Part shown: in pieces, positions 1 through 9,786 of the stretch | Numbering within the stretch: position 1 is the first letter of the stretch | Layout: every line of letters begins with the position of its first letter | From: Zygophlyctis sp. KS116 | Lineage: Eukaryota; Chytridiomycota | Direction: 5' to 3' | Assembly (NCBI GenBank): GCA_054661495.1 | Contig: BAAFSQ010000035.1 | Location: 1-58,679 of the forward strand | Length of the DNA: 58,679 nt | Notes under the pieces: model-generated | Databases searched by the model: none | Seen by the model: the letters and a program-made list of their open reading frames with translations, nothing else | Told to the model about the DNA's origin: nothing | Position numbers and translations under genes: made by a program

Positions 1-111
1 AACTAGTAGAAGTTGTACTAGAAGTAGTTGAACTAGAAGTAGTTGAACTAGTAGAAGTTGTACTAGAAGTAGTTGAAGTTGTACTAGAAGTAGTCGTACT
101 AGTAGAAGTTG
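1..111. repeat. Ser/Thr-coding low-complexity repeat
   Basis: Short degenerate units built from actagtagaagttg and actagaagtagttg alternate here. On the minus strand they encode only Ser and Thr, as a mucin-like linker at the C-terminal side of the secreted protein. The array is cut by the window edge, so its full length is unknown. Confidence 0.85.
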
Positions 112-1032
112 GTACATTACTGCAAGACTGACGAGGATTTTCTGGAGATCCGAGAATAGATGGCAAATCAATAGCGCACAATGCAGGATTTACTGATAAT
201 TCACATGATATCCTAGGATCACAGTCCACATTAACAGGAACTGTCGAAATATCATCATCAATACTTCCCTATTTTTTTATTCATAAAAAAGTTACACCGC
301 CATTCTGATTATAACAAAAGGCTCCACCTTGCGCTCCAGCCATTAGAGCATCTAATCCAGGACTACCTGCCACGGTACATACACCCACTTGAGGAATAGT
401 TGCAGGTGCGCTACATACTTGAGAAGGATTTCCACCAGTTACCGAAATCTTTGAGCAACTATAATGAGCACTTCCTGAATTCCCAGCGACTGCCATAAAT
501 TGAATCTATGATTTTAACATAACTAATGTACAATATAACTATTTATTAAGAGAAAGAATAACTTACTTTCCATCTTTGAGATTTGTAGGTACAGTTATAG
601 TGGTATCATATCGTTGATTATCAGACTGTGCATTCTGGAATTCACAACCGCCTCGAGCATTGCATGGATGCACACAGTTACCAAAAGCATAGCGGCCAGG
701 CCTTGAGTCTGCACCAAAGCAAGTTTGCTTGAGAACACTCTTGTTAAATGCAGCTTCAGAGAAATCTGTCTGAGCCGCCAATGCCAGTCGGACAAATCCA
801 CCTCCTCGATTACCTGAATCCCAACCAATTTTGATCCTATCACCAGCCTTGACTTTGTAGCCCACCAAAGTTGATGGATCAACAGACTCGCAGGGTGGAT
901 TTGTGTTTCCAATTCGAGAAAGGGACATATTAAACGATGGTGGACAACTCATTCTTAGTTTAGCGTGTATTACCCAAGCCAAGTAGGAATCTGACCATTG
1001 ATTCCTACAATCAGTAACAGAAACATCTTCAT
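1..1032 (-). CDS. Secreted LPMO/chitin-binding-like protein with Ser/Thr-rich tail (partial, runs off window start)
   Basis: The start at 1032 gives a short signal peptide (MKMFLLLIVGINGQ). Introns at 954-973 (20 nt), 539-566, 506-531 and 269-295 join a Cys-rich domain. Its landmarks are GYKVKAGDRIKIGWDS, GGGFVRLALA and a VPTNLKDGNYIIQF segment, which resemble fungal secreted LPMO-like or Egh16-type chitin-binding domains. The DGNYIIQF junction needs a 7-nt micro-exon at 532-538; no other splice choice I tried kept the frame with introns of normal size. After a second Cys-rich stretch the protein enters a long Ser/Thr linker typical of cell-wall or surface proteins. The 3' end lies outside the window. 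A start at 1044 is also possible. Role inferred: extracellular, polysaccharide- or wall-associated. Catalytic activity is not shown, because no N-terminal histidine brace is visible. Confidence 0.6.
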
Positions 1033-1162
1033 TTCAGTAAACATTTCAATTTCAAGATAAAATTAAAAATCAAAATTATGTCCAGACACCGCCATTCTAC
1101 ACCGCCAATTTAAAGCCATTTAGAATAAAAACTGCCTCATGGCCTAATATCAATCATAATCA

Positions 1163-3086
1163 TCATACATTAATCTTTAAAACTGCCGGAAGTAGCCATT
1201 TGTGATTCAAAACCTACAATTATTCCGATCAGATCATACCTGTTGAATGTTTGGCCGGTGTTCTGGCTCAAAGTATAGCATTTGTCGTAAAAGATCTTTC
1301 AAATCTAAATTTCAGCTTGTGATTAATCGCTACCTGGATGGATCGGAGAAGGGAATGTAAATTTCCCTTTCAAAATATCGTATTTTTCTTGGAACGGATT
1401 TTCTCCAAAGATCAATGTATATAGTAAAACTCCTAGAGCCCTATTGGTTATATATTCTAATTTTTACCATATTTCAGCTTCAGGTCCACGATAAGGCTCC
1501 CCAGCTGCAACTTCTGGAGATGCAAAATGTGCGGTTCCATTGAATTTTGTGAAGTAATTTTCTTTTTTGGCTGGAATATACGATGCTGAGCCAAAATCAA
1601 TAATTTTGATCCAGTAATTCTCGTCAATCACAATATTCTAAACATGAAAGAAAATATCTTACCTCATCTTTTAAATCCCTATGAACGATATTGTTTTCGT
1701 GAAGAAGGCTAACTGCTTGAGCGATTTGAGCAAATATAAAACGGGCTGTAGAGTCAGGAAAACGAGAGTCTGTAAAATATTAAATATGAAAAACATACGA
1801 GCATCTAATGCAATTAGTCAAATCTTGATATTACCTATGCATTCGAATAAATCACAGCTTGTACGTCTAAGAATGCCTTGAGCTTTTTTTGAATCGTGAT
1901 CTACATCTGATGATAGTTTCTTGAGACCAGGATTTTTAATTGAATTTAATAGAGGATTTCGAGCACTCCATTCTGTCCCATGCAGCTCAGTTACTAAAAT
2001 CACATATTTTTCATCAATGAAATGATTTAAATATCCTATAATATTGGCATGATGAAAATAAGCAAGCAGTTTAATCTCAAATGGAACCTTTTCTGCTACT
2101 CCTTGCATGAAGACCCAATTGTCCGATGGCACTTTTTTCTTTGTGATAAACTTTATAGCAACCTAATGTAAAAATAATTTTGAAGTTACCTGTTTATTAT
2201 TCGCCAAGTCTGTGGCAGTAAAAACAAATCCAAATGCGCCATCACCTAAAAGATATTTAAGTTTGTAATTTTGATAAAATTCCTTGTTAATTGGGAATCT
2301 TTCATTAATCAAGTCTTGCATGTCTTTTGATCTTTGAATAGTTTCTAAAGACTCCTTTGTGGGTGTTATATTCTTGTCCATTTTCGGCGCATTGACTTCT
2401 TGTCTTGGCCATGTAGGAATTTCTAGTCTAAAATTTGTACTTTTCATTGAATGATTTTGTAAGGACATTGATCTTCCCTTTGGCTTTGCAGCCATGACTT
2501 TTGTAACATTATTTGGATTTTGTAATTGAATGATTGAATGCGAACCAATAGTTGCCTTTTTAGTTTTAGAATTTTGAGATATTTTAATATTCTTAGAGGA
2601 GTCTCTTGTAAAAGACCCCTTGAATAATCCAATAGATCCACTTTTTTTAGGAGCACTTGTCCGAACATTCCTCATGGAATCATCAATAAGTGTATCACTT
2701 GATAGAGCATGTTCCAAAGTTGATTTCCTAGAAGATGGGCTTAAATTATATGAACTTGCTGCTTTTTTTAATTTAGATACTACGGGAGGAGCCTTGTTTA
2801 GTATAGAACGCGTCACTTCCTTCATTTTCTCCCATCCAGCAGACATTGATGCAGAAATTGATCCCAGCCTTCCTCTTTTCCTTAAAGATGGCTTTGTGTC
2901 TGTATTATTTTCTATAGTTTCCTTTTGCAATTGCTGTTTTTCATGCTTTTGATTTGATGATAACGCAAGTGATCCTAATGGCCCAAGCAAATTCCGAATA
3001 CTTTGATTTCTTGGATTACTTTTAGTCTTTTTTGTTGGAGAAGGCGGAGAAGGAATTAGACACTCTTCTACTCTCGTATCAATCAT
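1163..3086 (-). CDS. PAS-kinase-type (PASK/Psk1-like) serine/threonine protein kinase
   Basis: The spliced product is 576 aa. Residues 1 to about 255 are a basic, Ser-rich, low-complexity region without a recognisable PAS domain. The C-terminal kinase domain has a glycine loop (GDGAFGFV), ATP-binding Lys in VAIKFI, DLFECIDAH, catalytic HRDLKDEN, IDFGSASY, and an activation segment NGTAHFASPEV followed by PYRGPEAEIWALGVLLY. This arrangement is characteristic of PAS kinases, which adjust sugar partitioning and translation. Introns are at 2163-2189, 1805-1834, 1770-1798, 1638-1662, 1441-1467, 1305-1333 and 1214-1239. A 6-nt micro-exon at 1799-1804 supplies part of DLFECIDAH, and the spliced length is an exact multiple of three. 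An upstream exon carrying a PAS domain cannot be excluded, but I see none. Confidence 0.85.
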
Positions 3087-3181
3087 ACCTATTTCTTTAC
3101 AATAAGTCTTTTTTAAATAGTCCGGACTTAAAACGCGACGACGATCTTTGAGTCAGATCCACAGCTTTTGCCTACAATCAA

Positions 3182-3610
3182 TTAAGACAGACTATAAAAT
3201 TTATTAAATCCTTCCTTATTTCTAGAAATTTCAATTGCATAAAACTGTATCCTGGTCACAAAAAATGTATTTTCTTCAGTGTACTCTTGATCAGATCTTA
3301 TCCTTAACAAGGTTCCAAAATTGTGGTCAGCAACTGCTTCATATTTTGATAAGAAAGCTCTCCATTCCTCCTTTGCAGTCTTTGATTTAAAGTCTTGATC
3401 TACATTGAGCTGTAAAAGATCAATATGAGGAAATTGTGATTTAAAGTGATTGTAAATTTCATCATCCAGTCTAGTAAGCTTTACTTTATTAGGATCAATA
3501 GATGAAATAAGTTTAAAATATGTCTCTGCTTGATGCAATGCTTTTACAGCCCATTGCTTCTCAATATCTGGATGATTTTCGGCAGTTTCGGGATCAAACG
3601 TTGAACTCAT
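3182..3610 (-). CDS. PBDC1: PBDC1 family protein (yeast YPL225W homologue)
   Basis: Single-exon, 142 aa, the usual length of the family. The diagnostic run is visible: QWAVKALHQAETYFKLI near the N-terminus, LTRLDDEIYNHF, NFGTLLRI, and TEENTFFVTRIQFYAIEISRN near the C-terminus. The yeast homologue is a ribosome-associated factor linked to folding of translation elongation factor eEF1A (family knowledge). The gene is transcribed divergently from the small coiled-coil gene at 3790, across about 180 nt that must hold both promoters. Confidence 0.93.
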   Translation of the reverse strand: MSSTFDPETAENHPDIEKQWAVKALHQAETYFKLISSIDPNKVKLTRLDDEIYNHFKSQFPHIDLLQLNVDQDFKSKTAKEEWRAFLSKYEAVADHNFGTLLRIRSDQEYTEENTFFVTRIQFYAIEISRNKEGFNKFYSLS

Positions 3611-3789
3611 AAAAAAATTTGAATTATGTTTGGGGTTCCATGACCCTTGCTGTCAATTGATAGTAGCTGATATGCTGGATCATGTCCGATCCATATGTTT
3701 CTCTTTTTAAATTGTCTACATAAATTTAAATAAAATGAAAATTCAATGAATTTACTTTTTAAATCTAAAAATCTAAAAAATCTAAAAAA

Positions 3790-4073
3790 ATGACTTCAAT
3801 TTCTAATTTGTCTCTTGAAATTCTTCATGATGCATCAATAGGCTATACTAAAATTCATGAAAATTCTACTAAGAAAGTCTATGCTTTTGTATCAGAGACT
3901 GTAATTTCACTTTATAATTCTAGTCACGTCTAAAATCCCTTAAACAGTCTATAGACTCTACGTCAGAGTCACTCAAAGACTCTATGCAATGCATGAATTA
4001 TTTTAGTAGACTTGAATCTATTCAAGCAAGCATTGATTTACTAAAGGATGATGTCATCCAAAATAAAAAATGA
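3790..4073 (+). CDS. Small coiled-coil protein, possibly a BLOC-1/BORC-type subunit
   Basis: An intron at 3901-3923 (23 nt) joins two exons into an 86-aa, mostly helical protein with no membrane segment. The C-terminal half (SRLESIQASIDLLKDDV) is heptad-like and loosely resembles small BLOC-1/BORC lysosomal-positioning subunits, but this is weak. The TGA stop overlaps the ATG of the downstream ALG6 gene in an ATGA arrangement. The reading frame, good splice sites and exact multiple-of-three length support a real gene. Function not established. Confidence 0.6.
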
Positions 4074-5470
4074 GTTTTGTAATTATTGCCATAATATTAT
4101 CTACTTGTTTAAAATGGATTATTAGTCTTGGTCCTTACTCTGGAATGGGAATTCCTCCCACTTTTGGGGATTTTGAAGCTCAAAGACATTGGTTGGAAAT
4201 TACATCTAATTTACCCATTCAACAATGGTATACATATTCTCCTCAACATTGGCCATTAGACTATCCACCATTGACTGCATGGCATTCTTTTGCCTTAGGG
4301 AAAGTAGCGTCTGCATTGAATCAGTCGTGGGTGGAATTAGATACGTCTAAAGGGAATGAAGATTCTAATTTAATTCTATATATGAGACTCACTGTTATTA
4401 TATCAGATTTATTAATTCTTGTTCCTGGGATTTTAGGAATCTTAAAACTCAAAGAATTCAAGGGAATTCCAATTTTACTATTTTTACTACAACCTGCAGT
4501 TATTCTAATTGATAATGGACATTTTCAATATAATTGTGTAATGTTGGGATTCTTTGCTCTCTCAATATCTAATTTAGGATCAGAAAAATGGATTCTTGGA
4601 TGTTTTTATTTTGTCTGTTGTATTCTATTTAAACAAATGGGATTATTTTGGTCTTTACCAATATTCTTTTATCTACTTGGAACTAGCTTTAAAAAAAGAC
4701 CATTATTTTTCTTAAAAATCGCTACAGTAACTGGATCAAGTTTATTTATTGGATTTGCATCAGTCTCTAAATCTATACCACAAGTATTAATAGTACTATC
4801 TAGAATTTTTCCAGTTAAAAGAGGACTTTGGGAAGATAAAGTTGCTAATTTTTGGTGTGCATCAAACATTTTTATCAAGATTAGAGAATTATTCTCTTTA
4901 GAAAGTTTAATGATGGCTAGTTCTATCTCAACTTTAATTATTGTATTACCATCTTGTCTAATCTTGCTAAAATATCCAACAATTCCAAATTTTGTAAATT
5001 CTCTAATTGTATCTTCTCTTGGATTCTTTCTATTCTCTTTTCAAGTTCATGAAAAATCAATTCTAATCCCTGCATTTACTATAAATTTACTATGGAATCT
5101 TAATCCCAGACTAGTAATTTGGTTTAATACAATTGCTGTTTATTCAATGATGCCTCTTTTAACTAGAGAAGGAATCGGATTACAAGCAATTTTATTAGTT
5201 TTATTTTATCAATTGCTATTCATGGATGTTCCAACTAAAAAAACCAAACATTCAAAAACTTTTCAAAGGATTGAAATTTTATCGTATGGAATCATACTAT
5301 TACTACTAATTTTAGAATTTATTTTTGGAAATCCTTCTTCATACCCACATTTATTCACAGTCTTGAATGTAGAAATCAGTACTTTTATATTTCTGGGGAC
5401 ACTATTCTTCGTGTATTGTCTAATTTATGTAGATGCAGTTGTGATTAAGAGAAGAAAGAAAAGAGTATAA
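4070..5470 (+). CDS. ALG6: Dolichyl pyrophosphate Man9GlcNAc2 alpha-1,3-glucosyltransferase (ALG6)
   Basis: 466 aa, intronless, polytopic. ALG6/ALG8-family landmarks follow the first membrane helix: GDFEAQRHWLEIT, QWYTYSPQHWPLDYPPLTAWHS, and a luminal DNGHFQYNCVMLG. The DYPPLTAWHS form and FEAQRHWLEIT favour ALG6 over ALG8. It adds the first glucose to the lipid-linked N-glycan precursor on the ER luminal side, using dolichyl-phosphate glucose. The start at 4070 is required to keep the first membrane helix, and it places the ATG inside the stop of the preceding gene. UGGT, which re-glucosylates the same glycan branch, is encoded at 47261-52003. Confidence 0.93.
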   Translation: MSFVIIAIILSTCLKWIISLGPYSGMGIPPTFGDFEAQRHWLEITSNLPIQQWYTYSPQHWPLDYPPLTAWHSFALGKVASALNQSWVELDTSKGNEDSNLILYMRLTVIISDLLILVPGILGILKLKEFKGIPILLFLLQPAVILIDNGHFQYNCVMLGFFALSISNLGSEKWILGCFYFVCCILFKQMGLFWSLPIFFYLLGTSFKKRPLFFLKIATVTGSSLFIGFASVSKSIPQVLIVLSRIFPVKRGLWEDKVANFWCASNIFIKIRELFSLESLMMASSISTLIIVLPSCLILLKYPTIPNFVNSLIVSSLGFFLFSFQVHEKSILIPAFTINLLWNLNPRLVIWFNTIAVYSMMPLLTREGIGLQAILLVLFYQLLFMDVPTKKTKHSKTFQRIEILSYGIILLLLILEFIFGNPSSYPHLFTVLNVEISTFIFLGTLFFVYCLIYVDAVVIKRRKKRV

Positions 5471-5600
5471 ATTATAAATCATATATTATAAATTATAAAT
5501 TATAAATGGTTGATTTTATGCACTATGGATAGCGGGTAGCAGCCAGTGAGCAATTTTATTCAGTGCATTATTAGAAATTATTAGAAATTATTAGAAAATT
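5461..5600. repeat. AT-rich short tandem repeats upstream of MRD1
   Basis: The 159-nt gap between ALG6 and MRD1 holds two simple arrays. One is a run of attataaat-type units at about 5466-5507. The other is three copies of the 10-mer ttagaaatta at 5571-5600, the last imperfect. No gene is visible between them. They may act as promoter or nucleosome-free sequence for MRD1 (inference). Confidence 0.75.
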
Positions 5601-5629
5601 ATAAGCAAATTTTCCAAGCAAAAAATCAA

Positions 5630-8071
5630 ATGTCAAGATTGATTGTAAAGAATCTACCAAAGTATTACACTAGAGATGAATTCAAAAAGTTGTTTGAATC
5701 AAAGGGAACAGTCACTGATGCAAAGATCATGTTTACTAAAGATGGAATAAATAGAAAATTTGGTTATATTGGATTTAAGAGTGAAGCAGAAGCTAAAATT
5801 GCATTGGAATACTTTAATAATTCTTTTATAGATACTAGTAGAATCACAGTCGAATTCGCAAAATCAGTTCATGAATCTAGTGATCTGAAAACTTGGTCGA
5901 AATATTCTTCTAATTCTGTAAAGGATGATCCAAAGGAAGATTGTTTCTTAAAGGAAATACAAAAAGAAAAAGAAAAAATGGATATGCTCAAATATTTGTA
6001 TTCGGAAGAACCAGATGAGAAATTATTAGAATTTTTACAAGTGAACAAGTCTAAAGGATCAGGGGAAAGAAAGACTTGGGATAATGACTTTAATCAACAA
6101 ATTACTACAAAAGCTATAGTTCAAGAAATTGCTTCTAAAGAGGATTATCAAGATCTTCCAAAAGACTTTCAGGCAGATCTTGAAAAAGAAGAAATTCAAG
6201 AACAAGAGGGAAATATTAAATTTGATCAAAATATCTCTGATTTGGAGTATTTAAAGTCGAAAATTAAGACAAATCCTCAAGAATTACAAGAGTTGAATCA
6301 ATCTAATCAGGCTGGAAATGTTCATCCAAGTAGGCTACAGATAATAAGTGCTGAAGAGCCAGTACTGGAGAATAAGAAGCTAATAGAGAAAGAGGATGAT
6401 CAAGATTGCAAAATGACAAGTAATGACCAAGAAAAAACTATAGAAACGGAATCAGACAAGGAAAAAGAAGATGAAAATCCATTGTCATTGATTGGAGACA
6501 CTGGAAGGTTGTTTGTGAGAAATTTGCCATTTTCGACTACAGAAGAAGAATTGAGAGAGTTTTTTGGTCAATTTGGGGATTTGACAGAAGTACATTTGCC
6601 AATTTATAAGGATACAAAGCTACAAAAAGGATATGCTTTTATACAATATATGATGCCGGAACATGCTGTTACTACTTATGCTAAATGTCATGGTGACATT
6701 TTTCAGGGTCGTATACTTGATATAATTCCAGGAAAAGAGAAAAAGTCTGATAATCCTGAATTAAGCTATAATCCAAATGATTCTTTTCAACTTAAAAAAG
6801 AAAAACAAAGGAAAAAGGAAGCTAACCAAGATTTTAATTGGAATTCTCTTTTTATGAATGTATGTAAAAGTCAGGAATATTAATGAATAGTCGGACGCAG
6901 TTGCAGAATCAATGGCTAAGAAATTGGGTGTTAAAAAAAGGGAAATATTAGATCCTCATGGAGAAAATGCTGCTGTAAAGCTTGCTTTGGCAGAAACTCA
7001 TATCATTAACGAAACCAAAACATATTTTGAATCGGTAAGTATTGTAAATTACTAATCCGCTAGCAAGGAGTTTCTCTTTCTGCCTTTCAACAGTCGAGTA
7101 AGTCAAAACGATCAAACACCGTTATTATTGTTAAGAATATTCCTGCAAACACTAAAGAGAGTGAGATTGCATCATTATTTGAAAAGTTTGGATCTGTTGG
7201 AAGACTCTTATTCCCACCAGCTAAAACGGTTGGAATTGTGGAATTTTTGGAGCCTAATGAAGCTAAAATAGCATTTCAAAAGTGTGCTTATAGCAAATTC
7301 AAATCTGTTCCTTTATATCTAGAATGGGCCCCTGCGAATATATTTACAGAGTCTTTCAAACCTGAAATGAAGAAACCTATCCAAGAAGAAGAACCTGTTA
7401 AAATTCTAGAAAGCACTTTACAGGACCCTTTGAATGACCCAGATGCCATGCCCGTTGCAACTGTTTTTGTCAAAAATCTTAATTTCGAAACCAGAGAACC
7501 CGCATTATTTAATCTATTTTCAATTGTTGGCGGCCTTCGCTCCACTCGAATCCCTACTAAAAAAGCCAAAAACGGAGCAATTTTATCTCTTGGATATGGT
7601 TTCCTAGAATTTGATACAAAAGAAAATGCACTTAAATGTGTAAAAACCATGCAAAATTCTAAATTGGATAATCATGTCTTATCCTTGAAATTTTCAAATT
7701 CAGTCGTGAAATCCAGTTCCAATTCTATCAAAAAACCTGTTCAAGCAGTTGGAAAAACCAGTAAATTAATTATCCGCAACATTCCATTTGAAGCCTCAAA
7801 ATCTGAAATCAAATCACTTTTTAAATCTTTTGGAACTATTAAATCCCTTAGATTACCTCTAAACTTTAACGGAACTCATCGTGGCTTTGGATTTATAGAC
7901 TTTTCTAGTTTTCAAGATGCATTAAATGCCTTTAATTCTCTAAAATCAACACATATCTATGGAAGACATTTAGTCTTGGAATGGGCCAAAGAAGAACAAG
8001 ATCCCTTTGACTCTCAAAAAACAGAAATCTCTGGACAAAAACGCAAATTAGAGATGGAATTTTTAGAATAG
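5630..8071 (+). CDS. MRD1: Multiple RNA-binding domain protein 1 (MRD1/RBM19), five RRMs
   Basis: Introns at 6860-6890 and 7035-7063 join three exons to 793 aa, in the normal size range. Five RRMs can be read in order: SRLIVKNLPKYYT at the N-terminus, GRLFVRNLPFSTTEEEL, NTVIIVKNIPANTKESEI, ATVFVKNLNFETREPAL and SKLIIRNIPFEASKSEI. The MRD1-specific block DAVAESMAKKLGVKKREILD lies between RRM2 and RRM3, straddling the first splice junction. MRD1 associates with U3 snoRNA and pre-35S rRNA in the small-subunit processome and is needed for 18S rRNA production in the nucleolus. UTP23, another processome factor, is encoded about 3.5 kb away. Confidence 0.95.
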
Positions 8072-8091
8072 TTTAGAGTTTGCGTTTTTTA

Positions 8092-8534
8092 ATGAAAATC
8101 CAAAAAAGAATCACAAAAACTGGAACTATTGAATACACAGTCACTAAATCCAAATCTTACTTTTTCCATCTTTTCTTGTTTACATTTACATTATTCATTT
8201 CAAAATTACGCATAGCAACATTCCTATTTGCAGTATCATTGATTGCATTTGGACTATTGAGAAAATCTAAAGATACTCTATTAATAATCCCTAAAATTGG
8301 GATTGTTGTCAATGGAAGACTACTAAGAAACATTAGTTATCCTCTATTAAACGAAGTACAGAGTGGATGGACCTTTAAAAACATTCTTTTTCTCCATTCC
8401 AAAACCGGAACAAACATACTATTCCCAGTAAGATTTAGAATTTTATTTAACTTTAGAATACTCTACCACCATCATCCTTTTTACTTTTAGTCTTTTCAGA
8501 GATAAATCTCAATTTAAACCAGTTTGACCAGTAA
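8092..8534 (+). CDS. PIG-H-like subunit of the GPI-GlcNAc transferase
   Basis: 137 aa after removal of an intron at 8428-8456. Two hydrophobic segments near residues 24-60 are followed by KDTLLIIPKIGIVV and, after the splice, an ILFP-NTLPPSSFLLLVF segment. This topology and the DTLLII...GI / NEV / LP pattern match the PIG-H/GPI15 domain, a subunit of the complex that makes GlcNAc-phosphatidylinositol on the cytosolic ER face. The match is by pattern only and the protein is divergent. The last 26 coding nucleotides overlap the 3' end of the opposite-strand Atp19-like gene. Confidence 0.6.
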
Positions 8535-8803
8535 ATGGAGAACGTAGTAATTTAGGCTTATGAGATTCTTCTTCAGCATGTTTAATATACTTTTCCACAT
8601 AGTCCTGTTCAGCTTTAGATTCAAATGTGATTGGTAGAGGAGCAGTAAATTTAGATTTTATAGAAAAAAATGAATAAACTCCAACATATAATCCCAATAC
8701 ATACATTGACAACTGGAATATGTTATATTTTATGTAGTACCTTGTATCTAGGAATCTGCAATCCAAAGACTTGGTATACTGCTAAAGGATTTCCACCAGC
8801 CAT
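8509..8803 (-). CDS. Mitochondrial ATP synthase subunit k-like (Atp19 family)
   Basis: 88 aa from two exons; intron 8713-8740. The N-terminus MAGGNPLAVYQVFGLQIPRY precedes one membrane helix (YVLGLYVGVYSFF). An acidic, Glu-rich segment follows (ESKAEQDYVEKYIKHAEEE). This is the fungal Atp19/subunit k layout: Y-x-x-G near the start, one helix, then a short EEE-x-F/Y-I-type tail. Subunit k is a small, peripheral Fo subunit associated with ATP synthase dimers. Subunit g is encoded at 22038-22380. The C-terminus is antisense to the PIG-H-like gene for 26 nt. Confidence 0.65.
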
Positions 8804-9120
8804 GATTTTTTTTAAGAAAAACTTGACACGTCACCAACAAAGTTGCCTAAAAACATGTTTTTGGGGTTCACAGGAGGAGTAGGTCTTTTTCTGTACTATA
8901 AAAAGGCTGAAAAGTGTACAAGGGTCATGTTTTAAAAAAATCAGAAAATCTTACAATTCTATTTTTCAGTGTTAATATTGTTACAAATTTAAAAGAGATT
9001 TTCTGAAAGAGGGAAAAGTCTCTGGGCAAATCATAATTTTTATTGAAATTTTTGTATAATCGATGAGTCTACATTTTTATTATAAAGAATCTTTTTGAGT
9101 TTTTAAGAGTTTTTAAGTGT
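8804..9120. other. Intergenic region with TATA-like element and 11-bp inverted repeat
   Basis: 317 nt with no credible reading frame, among the longest gene-free stretches here. It contains tataaaaagg near 8897 and an 11-bp perfect inverted repeat, tcagaaaatct at 8941-8951 and agattttctga at 8996-9006. Downstream is an Sm-site-like T-run (aatttttatt) near 9034-9044. It must hold the Atp19-like promoter and the 3' end of the TORC2 gene. A small structured RNA is possible, but I could not match it to a known snRNA. Confidence 0.4.
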
Positions 9121-9752
9121 TTATAGAGTCAAGTTTTCAAGCATTTCTACTAGATAGTTTCTTTCAAATTCATTTTCAGTCATGGATGCAAGAATTGACA
9201 ACATTTGAACTAGTTTTCCCCTTGTGTCTTTGGGAAATTCATGTTTTTTACAGAATAATTCTTCTAGTCTGACTCGAAGTGGCCAAATTAAATCATTCTT
9301 AAAGGTAAGTAATGCAATCATTCTAATTTGTGCTTCTTGACTTACAGGAACAAAAACTAATTTTAATAGTTTCAAGTACCTGCTTCTAAGAATAATATTG
9401 TAGTATTATAGTAATAATACCAAATGTCACCAAGTCTTGAAAGATATAATACATCTCCTTCATCAGTTGGAGGAATAACAGCAGAAACATTTGATAATTT
9501 TAGAGAAAGAGATTTAACTCCTCCTTGGAAAAGAGAAGAAATATCAGTTTTAAGAGAATTAGACTCTGAATAATGTTTACGGACTAGAGAATTTAATTCA
9601 TCAATTGATCCTTTAAGGCCTTTTCCTTGGAATAATGGGGATATTTTTTCAGTTATACTAGACCAAGTACAGACTTCATTAAAAGTAGTAGATGATACAT
9701 TTCTTTCTGATAAAGAAGTAGATCTAATAGAGACTGGAACATCTTTTTCCAT
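9121..9752 (-). CDS. TORC2 subunit of the PRR5/HbrB/Bit61 family
   Basis: 202 aa after splicing out 9357-9379. Family features are IDELNSLVRKHY, DIWYYYYNTTILFLEAVFVP at the exon junction, then IRMIALLTFKNDLIWPLRVRLEELF, which corresponds to the conserved 'LLTFRD...LPLRERLEDLF' block. PRR5/Bit61 proteins bind the Rictor/Avo3 arm of TORC2, which controls actin and AGC kinases at the plasma membrane. A longer start at 9887 is open but would run antisense into VMA12. The ATG at 9752 leaves a 34-nt divergent promoter and is preferred. Confidence 0.65.
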
Positions 9753-9786
9753 TAGGTTTGTATTGTACAATTTTTCTATAGTAGAA

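Noticed and set aside
2136-3086. SR-protein kinase assignment for the first kinase
   Set aside because: Ser/Arg content of the N-terminus is not an SRPK trait; DLFECIDAH, PYRGPEAEIW and the NGTAHFASPEV segment fit the PAS-kinase family.
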